From the NCBI GenBank assembly GCA_002104895.1, contig MCFG01000302.1, forward strand, positions 27,501-86,919: a stretch of 59,419 nt of DNA, in the 5' to 3' direction. Shown here piece after piece: positions 51,691-59,419 of this stretch. The notes beneath the pieces are model-generated. The model had not been told where the DNA came from. It worked only from the letters and a program-made list of their open reading frames with translations, and made no database searches. Made by a program: the position numbers and the translations under genes. This stretch comes from Anaeromyces robustus. Lineage: Eukaryota; Neocallimastigomycota; Neocallimastigomycetes; Neocallimastigales; Neocallimastigaceae. The first letter of the stretch is position 1. The number at the start of each line of letters is the position of its first letter.

Positions 51691-51794
51691 AGAGTATAAA
51701 TTTTCGACAAGATGTTATATATGGGCACAGAATCGTAAGCTTTTTTAAGATCCAGAAAAGCTATATAAGTATCTTCCCCTTTGAATTTACGTCT
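51682..51794 (-). pseudogene. Reverse transcriptase motif-A part of interrupted LINE
   Basis: About 37 codons read RRKFKGEDTYIAFLDLKK, then AYDSVPIYNILSKIYTLGI. This is RT motif A, with the first catalytic Asp in FLDLKKAYD. Its end joins in frame with the segment starting at 50933 once the nested insert and one duplication copy are discounted. A stop and A/T-rich host DNA appear just upstream of 51794, marking the 5' truncation point of the LINE. Confidence 0.87.
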
Positions 51795-53100
51795 TTATAC
51801 AATTTTTATATAAAAATAGAAATAATTCAATTTATAAAAAAAAATAAAAAAAGTAAAAAAAATAAAAAAATTATAAAAACATTTCATTTTCTTCTTTCTC
51901 TCTCTTTTAACTTTTTTCTTTTTTTTTTTTATATTATTTATGAATTATATATTTTTATATTATTTTATTTTTATTTTTATTAATTATTTTTTATTAGTTA
52001 TTTTTATTAATTAGGATAAAATGTTTAATAATAATGTATTATTATAATTATTATTAATATTGATAATCTTAGCTTTTTTTTTTTTTTTTTTTTTTTTATA
52101 TTTATGTTTGTTTATTTTATAAATATTATTTATTATTATTTATTATTAATTAAATTTTTTATTTTATAAATATTATTTATTATTATTTATTATTATTAAT
52201 TAAATTTATGATGATTTTCTTTTAGTTTTTTTTGTTTTATTTTTATTTTTTTTTTTGTTTTTGTTTTTATTTTTTATTTTTTATTTTTTATTTTAAATAT
52301 TTTTTTTTTAAACGATAAAAACAATAAAAAATTAGGATTTTTTTCTTTTTCCTTTTTTTTTTTTTTTTTTTTTTTTTTTCATTTTCTATTTAATATTTTA
52401 AGCTATTTTTTTTTTTTTTTATGTTATATAAATTTTCATTTTTATTATTTGTTTATAATTATAAATAAAAATTATTTTTAAAAAGAAATATATATATAAA
52501 TATATTTCTTTTTTTTTTTTTTTTATTCCATTCAATAATTATTTATGGAAATATTTATAACAAGTTTTATAAAAAGATTATTTTTAACGATCTTTTATAA
52601 ATAAAAAAAAAATAATAAAAAAAAAAAGTTAATTATTATTAAATCTATAACGTTTCGTAATGTGTTTTTTGCTATAAATGATTTCTACAAAATAATTTAT
52701 ATTTTAAATATTTCATTCCATATATCAAAACTTATTTTTTGTTATATTTCTTTAAAATATTCTAAAATAAAAATTATATTTTTTTTGCCTTTAAATATTT
52801 TTAAAATAAAATAATTATTTTAAACCCTATATTTTATAATATCATTTTTCAAATTAAATTAATAAAAATATATAATTTTTACTAACAATTTGAATTTTTC
52901 TTTTTATTTCAATATTTCATATTAAAATAATAAAAGATATATTTGACATTTTAAAATACAGGATATAAAATTATTGTTTAATTTTTTTTTATAAAAAGGT
53001 TGATAATTATTAAGTTTGATAAATAAAGTTTATGTTATTTATTATATGATATAAAAAAAGTAATAGAAAAAAAGATAAAAAAATATTCGATGCAATTAGA
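51795..53100. other. AT-rich stretch between LINE and G-gamma gene
   Basis: About 1.3 kb of A/T-rich DNA with long T-runs (52075-52097, 52349-52379 and 52508-52524) and short TTTATTA repeats. It includes the 3' flank of the G-gamma gene. No coding content is seen. Confidence 0.5.
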
Positions 53101-53658
53101 TTACATAATAATACATGAGCATGTAGTATTATTAGCAGCATATGGGTTATCACGCTTTTCAATTGGACCCCAAACAGATGGAAGAAGTGGATCCTTTACA
53201 CTAATAGTATAATTTACAAGAGAACAAGCAGCTTTAGAAACTGGAATAGTTTGTAAACGAAGTTGATCTCTTAAACGATTAGTTAAACGGCAAAGTTTTT
53301 GGTATTTTCTTTCAGCAGCTTGTTGCATCTTTCTTTGACGATAAGCCATAGCAGCATCTGGATTAACATTGTAAAGCATACCAGAACTTGTCATACCACC
53401 ATTTGCATTTTGAACTCTGTATTGTTTTTGTTGGTATGCAGCTTGAGCAGCTTGTTGTTGTGTATAATATTGAGATTGCATAGTTTGACTGCTTGGACTA
53501 TATTTAGTGTAGCTACTTGGTGAATAGTTACTACCATATGATGGTGAATAAACTTGTTGAGAATAATCATATTCAAATGTAGAACTACCATTTGGTGACA
53601 TTTGGCCATAAGAAGAGCCAGTTTGTCTACGTCCTTGACTTTGATAATTGTAAGACAT
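53101..53658 (-). CDS. Heterotrimeric G-protein gamma subunit with long N-terminal tail
   Basis: A single-exon frame of 185 aa starting at an ATG in A-rich context. Residues about 113-180 match the G-gamma (GGL) domain of fungal Ste18-type subunits: RKYQKLCRLTNRLRDQL helix, then IPVSKAACSLVNY, then KDPLLPSVWGP and NPYA. It ends in the CaaX box CIIM (182-185), with Met predicting farnesylation, and C180 nearby could be palmitoylated, as in yeast Ste18. The protein should pair with a G-beta and tether the dimer to the plasma membrane for receptor signalling. The first 110 residues are an unusual Ser/Tyr/Gln-rich low-complexity extension with repeated YSPSSY-like units. Typical fungal G-gamma proteins are about 90-110 aa, so this is long. 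Codon use is relatively G/C-rich. Confidence 0.9.
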   Translation of the reverse strand: MSYNYQSQGRRQTGSSYGQMSPNGSSTFEYDYSQQVYSPSYGSNYSPSSYTKYSPSSQTMQSQYYTQQQAAQAAYQQKQYRVQNANGGMTSSGMLYNVNPDAAMAYRQRKMQQAAERKYQKLCRLTNRLRDQLRLQTIPVSKAACSLVNYTISVKDPLLPSVWGPIEKRDNPYAANNTTCSCIIM

Positions 53659-56600
53659 TTTGTTTTTTCTCTTTTAATTTATTATTTTATTTATATTTTT
53701 TTTGTTGTGTTTTTTTTTTCAATTACTTTTTTTATATTAGATTACTCTATATATATATATAATTAAAATATAATATTTTAATTGTTTATTTCTTTATTAT
53801 TATTATTAATTAATATTTTATATTTATTTCAAATTATAATAATTACCTTATTTATTTATAATGCGTTTTTCTTAATCTTTTTTTTTTAATTTATTTATTT
53901 ATTTTCTATTTACAATTATTTTTTTTATTTTTTGTTTATTTTCTATTTTTTTATTTTTTTTATTATTATTTTTTTATTACTTTTCCAAAAGAATTATTTT
54001 TTCCTTTATTATTATATTATTATATAAAATAATAAAATTATTAATATTATATCATCAATTTGTTTATATAAATATTCTTTAATTTATTGATTATTATATA
54101 AAAAAGAATAAAATTATTACTTTTGTTAAAAAAAAAAGCTTAAATTAAATACGTCGGTTTTGTATATATACAAATAACCTATTATTAAATAATTATCCTT
54201 ATTACTATATAGTTTAATTTTTTTCAAAAAAGAAGTTAGAAAAGAAAAGTATTAATAATATTTAATATATTTCTTTTCTATTAAAATAATTTCTTTTTTA
54301 AAATAAAAAAAAAACTTTATAAATTTAAACTTTCTTCTATTTTATTATTTTTATTTAAAGAAAAAAAATAAAAAAAACAAAAAAGAAGGAAAATATATGT
54401 TTATATATGTTTTTTTTTTTTTTTTCTAATATTTATTTATTATTACTTATTTAATTTATTATTATTAAAATTATCTATTAAAAATGTTAGAAGTTTTAAT
54501 ATAATATTATTAATAATATATTACAACTATATATTCTAGTAATAAATATTAAACAAAATAAAATAATATTGTTAATAAATGTAATGGAATACAATATATA
54601 ACCAATATATAATCTATATATTATATTTTCAATTATATAATATATTTATTTTTTTAAAAATTTATAAATTTAAACTTTTGCATACAATTTACTTTGTTAT
54701 ATTCATAAAATTTTTTTATCTATTATATTACACAAAATATATTAAAATAATTTCATATATTACACAAAACATAAATAGATTCCAATATAATTAATTTGTA
54801 TTTATAATATATTATATAATATATTAATTTTAATATATAATATAGAGAATAATTAATAAAAAAGTTATTATTAGTATCAGTTTAGAAAATAGATAGAATA
54901 TTTTAGTATGATTTTATATAATATAAATAAATAAATAAATAAATAAATAGATAGATAGATAAATAAATATATATATAATTAAATAAAGAAATAAATAGGT
55001 AGATAAATCAATTAATAAATAAAATAGTAAATAAGTAAAAAAATAAAGAAATAATTATAATTTTTTTCATATTGTATATTATGAATAAATAAAAAAAAAT
55101 ATTAGTTATATAATTACTATTTTAATATATATAATGAAGTTTTAATATATTAATAATATATTTTATAAATAGACTCAAATATATTCGTTAATCAATTATA
55201 TATTAATATATTCAATAGTATATTTTGTTAAATATAATAGGTTCTATTATATATTAATGTTAAAAAAGAATAAATATTGTTACATGGTAATCATTTCAAT
55301 TTAGAAATATTCTAATATATGGATGACAATATAATACTTAATAGCAAAATAAGAATTGTTACACAACTAGTTTTGTAATATAATAAGATGATGTTTGAAT
55401 TTATATTATTTATTGTATATATATATTTAAATATATGATATAATATATTATTAATGTATTATATTTAAAATATTTTATTGAAATTATAGAATTAATTTTT
55501 CTTTTAAAAAAAAATTTTTTTATCATAAATCTTATTTCATAATAAAATAAATATAAAATTATATCTTTAATATTATAATATAAAGTTCTAATAATAAATA
55601 TAATAATAAAAGTAATAATTGTAGTAATGATATATAGCAATAATAATAAATAATAATAAAAATAATTATCATATATTATATAATAAAATAATAAAATAAT
55701 ATTATATAATATATGATAATAATATATCATTCAATATATCATAATATAATACTAAAATATATTATATATTTTTTATTTAATTACTATTTTTCTATTTTTT
55801 TTTTTAACAAAATATAAATATGGTAAATAATATTATAATATTATCAAATTTAGTATTTTTTAATTATTAGTAATATTACTATATAATAAGTCTTTAATTT
55901 AATTAATAATAATAAATAATAATAAGAACTAAATAATAATTAATAAATAATAATGAATAATAATTATAATTAATTATTTTTCTAATATTATAAGGAAATG
56001 ATTATTTAAAGACATTTTATTATCATAATAAAGTTTAACAAAATGCTTTATTAGTTGTAATATAAATATATAAATATTTTCATTAATAATAAATAATATA
56101 AATTAAAAGTATTTGATAATATCAAAAAATTTTCTGTTTTTAACTTAAATCGATTATTTATTTATATTGATTAATTATTTATTTATATTGATTAAGCAGA
56201 ATCTAATAAAGTATAATAAAAAAATAATAACAAAATAAAACAAAAACAAAAACAAAACAAAAACAAAATAATAAAAAAATAATAATAATAATAAAAAAAA
56301 AAAAGAAAACAGAAAAAAAAAAAAACCACACACAAATAATAAATATTTAGGAAAAAAAAATTTTTTTTTTGTAGTTTTTTTTGTTTGTGTACGTATGCAT
56401 TGTGTATCATTAATGTATACAATGATTTAAATAAAATAAATTGTAGAAAATTATAAATTACTATTATGCAAATTTATTGGACAAATTATTATTAAATAAA
56501 TAACTATTATGGTAATTATCATTCTCAATAAATCCTATATATTATTAATATTTATTCAATATATTCTTTAATAAAATTTTTTTCAAAAAATTTTTTTTTC

Positions 56601-56762
56601 TAATAGGAGTTATTGTATATATTGTAAAAAAAAAAAATAATAATAATAATAATAGAGGAAATAAAAAAATACACACTATAAAATGAAGCCAATAATTTTA
56701 AAGTATTTTAATTATTTTCTAGAATAAGATTAATGAACAATTTTTATATTTTTTTTCTTTTC

Positions 56763-56793
<31 letters not shown>

Positions 56794-59419
56794 TTAAGGA
56801 TAAATATATATATAAAAAAAATAAAAAAAAAAAAAGAAAAAAAAGAAAATTTGATAAAAAAAAAAAAGACAAAATAAATTATAAAAATATTTTATATTTA
56901 AAAATTAAAATTTAATAATTAATACAAATAATTAAAAATTAATTTAAATATTAAATAAGATGTAAATCAAATACATTTGTATATTATTAATATAAATAAT
57001 TGCATAATTAATATAAAAATGTATAAAAAAAATAGGAATATTTTTATTGAGTAAAAAAAAAAAAAATAAAAATTGCATTTATTACATTTAAAGAATTATA
57101 AAGGTTTTAATGTAGTATAAATACATATATATATATATATTATATTTTATAATTCTTTAAATTCATTAAATTCATATAAATGATGTTATAAAATAATAAA
57201 GAAGATAAAATATATTTAAAAAAGAAACGAATTATATAATTGAGTAAAATAAAATAGAAAGAGAATGAAAAAATTACTAAGAATAATATTTATGAAAATG
57301 TTGACCAAAAGCAGTAAAATTATGAATAACAAATATAAAAAAAAAAAAGATTAAAATAAAATAATACAATAATACATAATATAATCTTTTTTTAAAAAAA
57401 AAAAAAAACAAATAAATATGAATAAATTTTAATTAATGATTTAATAAATCAATGAATAATGGGTTAATAATGGAATTAAAAAAGTATAATTAATTTTAAT
57501 ATTTTTAACATATTTAATAATTTATATATAATGAATTGATTTAAAAAAATAATATTACTTTATACAACTACGATTAGTAATAAAAGAAAAAAAATTTTTT
57601 TTTTGTACAGCAGTTTCAATAAGAAATATGAAATGATACATTTAAATAAAATAGAAAACTAAAATAGAAAACTAAAAAAAATATTTATTATATCAGATAA
57701 TCCAGATAATCATATTAAAAGAAGAAAACTTTTTTTTTTTTATAGTTTTAATATATTTTAAGCTTTTTTTTTTATTTTTTTAATTCTATTGAATAATAAA
57801 CTATAATTATATATAATAATTATTAATTGATATAATAATAAAAAAAAAAAAAAAACAAACATTAATTTATGAAATGTTTTATCTTGTATATTAAATAGAA
57901 AAATAAATTTTATTTGTATAAAATAAAATGGAGACTTTTGTATTATAATTAAACTTTATGATATGAAATTTTTAATTTAAATTATAAAAATAAAAGTTCA
58001 ATAAAAAATTATATATAATATATTTAATTAATATAAAAGTGATTTTATTAATATATTGTGAAACTTGATAATTTTAATATTCCATATTTTTAATAATTTA
58101 TTAAATTAAGAATTAACAAATGGAAATAAATAAATAATTAATAATTAATAATAGAAATAATTAAATAAATATTTGTGCTAATATTATTAAATCATTAATA
58201 TTTTAATTAATATAACAATATTAATATTTTATATTAATGATTAATAAAAAATAATTTAAATTAAAAAAAATTTATTAAATATGATTTTTTAATAATACGA
58301 ACTTTCCTTTTATAATATATAATAATTTATAAAAAAAAAAATTTTTTTTTCATTTTTTTTTTCAAGTTGTTGTTAAGTGGTGGTTATTTTATACATTAGA
58401 TTTATACATTAAAAAAAAAAAGTTTTATTATTACTATTATTTTTATTATAAATAAAAGTAAATATTAATCTTTATTTATATATTTATTGTTAAATAAATA
58501 AGGTTTGATTATCATATCCTTTTTTTTTTTTTTCATTATACACAAATATTATTTTTAATATATTGTTTTTATCTTCTACATTTAAAATTTAAAATTTATA
58601 TATCTTTAGATTACTTTTTATTTGAATTCTTTACATTATTTATTAGTTTTTAAAGATTATTTCTTATAAATGATAAAACTGTAATACATATCTGTGTGTA
58701 AAACTTTAAAAAAATGGGAATGTCGTTTATATAATTATTATTATTATTATTATTATTGAATAGCTGAAACAAAAGTTTATTTTTATTTTCATCTTTATAT
58801 AAATATTTATATAAATGTTCTAAGAAATAAATAAATAAATATGAAAAATAACTCTAACCTTATATATTAAAATTAATAGTGATCAAAAAAAAAAAATTTT
58901 TTTTTAAATACTTAGATTTCTATAATGTATTACAGAAGATATAGAAAGTATGGAAGATGGAAGAAGATATTAATTATAAATTATAAAGTGTTTTATGTTG
59001 TCATTGTTATTATTATTATTTAAATAAATAAATAAATATTTGTATAGGAAATCCAATGATCTTCCAAATATAATTAATTAATTTTTTTTAATAAGTTTTG
59101 CGATAATCATTATGTAACTGATAGTTAAAAAAATAAAAAAAAATATTTTTTTTTATATATTTTAATATATTATATAAATTATAAATATAAATAATATTAT
59201 TTAATCATTTTTACCAACATTAATAATATTATTATTATTAAGATTAAGATGGTATTATATTATTAAAAAATATATGTAATATCATAAAATTATATTATAT
59301 CATAATTAATTATTAATTATTATTTATTTTTATTTTTATTTTTTTTTTACATGATTATTATGGTAATACAAATAATAATGAATAATTAAAGATTTTCAAG
59401 GTGAATTTTTTCCAGTGTG
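53659..59419. other. AT-rich terminal stretch without supported gene
   Basis: About 5.8 kb upstream of the G-gamma gene (whose promoter should lie in the first few hundred bases) to the window end. It contains AAAT and GATA-like runs (54928-54970), a 21-bp tandem repeat at 56151-56196, TTTATT runs (56765-56796) and many homopolymers. Open frames at about 55410-55730, 56192-56422 and 56733-56915 encode only low-complexity peptides. A 35-codon frame at about 58926 was considered and not accepted. Confidence 0.5.
56151..56196. repeat. 21-bp tandem repeat
   Basis: ATTATTTATTTATATTGATT recurs with a 21-bp period for about 2.2 copies in non-coding DNA. Confidence 0.65.

Larger units (their letters stand above)
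48921..51794 (-). mobile_element. 5'-truncated LINE-type retrotransposon, interrupted
   Basis: A non-LTR retrotransposon read on the minus strand. Its 3' end is a poly-A tail (T16 on the plus strand, 48921-48936) preceded by AATAAAG and a short 3'UTR. The coding part covers the reverse transcriptase from just before motif A to a C-terminal Cys/His region. The 5' end (5'UTR, any first ORF, endonuclease and N-terminal RT) is missing beyond about 51794, as expected from incomplete reverse transcription. A second LINE copy (50934-51681) with a 9-bp target-site duplication splits it. Removing that insert and one duplication copy restores an in-frame join, so the RT frame was open when the insertion happened. 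It cannot transpose on its own. Confidence 0.9.

Noticed and set aside
55410-55730. 106-codon minus-strand open frame
   Set aside because: Ile/Tyr/Leu-rich translation of AT repeats; composition matches the non-coding background.
58926-59024. 35-codon frame starting with an Arg/Tyr-rich segment
   Set aside because: Too short, ends in a poly-Ile/Val run from TTATT repeats, and has no supporting context.

Overview
The window is about 59 kb of extremely AT-rich nuclear DNA. It has long A/T homopolymers, many tri-, tetra- and pentanucleotide arrays, short GT-AG introns, A-rich start contexts and Asn-rich linkers in its proteins. A fungal-type G-protein gamma subunit, a ZPR1 gene, ankyrin-repeat debris and non-LTR (LINE-type) retrotransposons fit an early-diverging zoosporic fungus. 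An anaerobic gut fungus (Neocallimastigomycota) is the best guess. This comes from composition and gene style and was not tested by a search.

Left part (1-22.3 kb): a cluster of five divergent six-transmembrane potassium-channel-like genes and no other recognisable gene. They are kch1 (141-2813, -, no intron), kch2 (5604-8394, +, 5 exons), kch3 (9932-12210, -, 4 exons), kch4 (14785-17320, -, 4 exons) and kch5 (19425-22316, +, 6 exons); these are working labels only. Exon structures were rebuilt by hand from GT/AG sites, reading phase and comparison among the copies, and every rebuilt frame closes. Shared intron positions and a shared C-terminal Cys motif show common ancestry. The copies differ in selectivity filter (TLGFGD, TIGYGD, or CIGYGD in three) and in the number of S4 charges.

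Middle part (22.3-44 kb): mostly non-coding AT-rich DNA. It holds a decayed D5-like (DNA-virus or Polinton type) primase-helicase relic at about 24.3-25.1 kb, with an intact 144-aa ORF and a hairpin beside it. It also holds a 3-exon ZPR1 gene (26916-28628), a possible 62-aa gene (36929-37117), two weak coding scraps and several repeat arrays.

Right part (44-59.4 kb): a 37-bp minisatellite whose units form hairpins, and an ankyrin-repeat pseudogene split by an old LINE fragment. A MITE-like inverted repeat follows. Then comes a 5'-truncated LINE with a readable reverse-transcriptase frame, itself interrupted by a second LINE of the same broad type with a 9-bp target-site duplication. A one-exon G-gamma gene (53101-53658, -) follows, and the last 5.7 kb has no supported gene.

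The channels and G-gamma are membrane signalling components and ZPR1 is a housekeeping gene. Nothing in the sequence shows that these genes act together. The LINE and viral-type remnants are separate insertion events.
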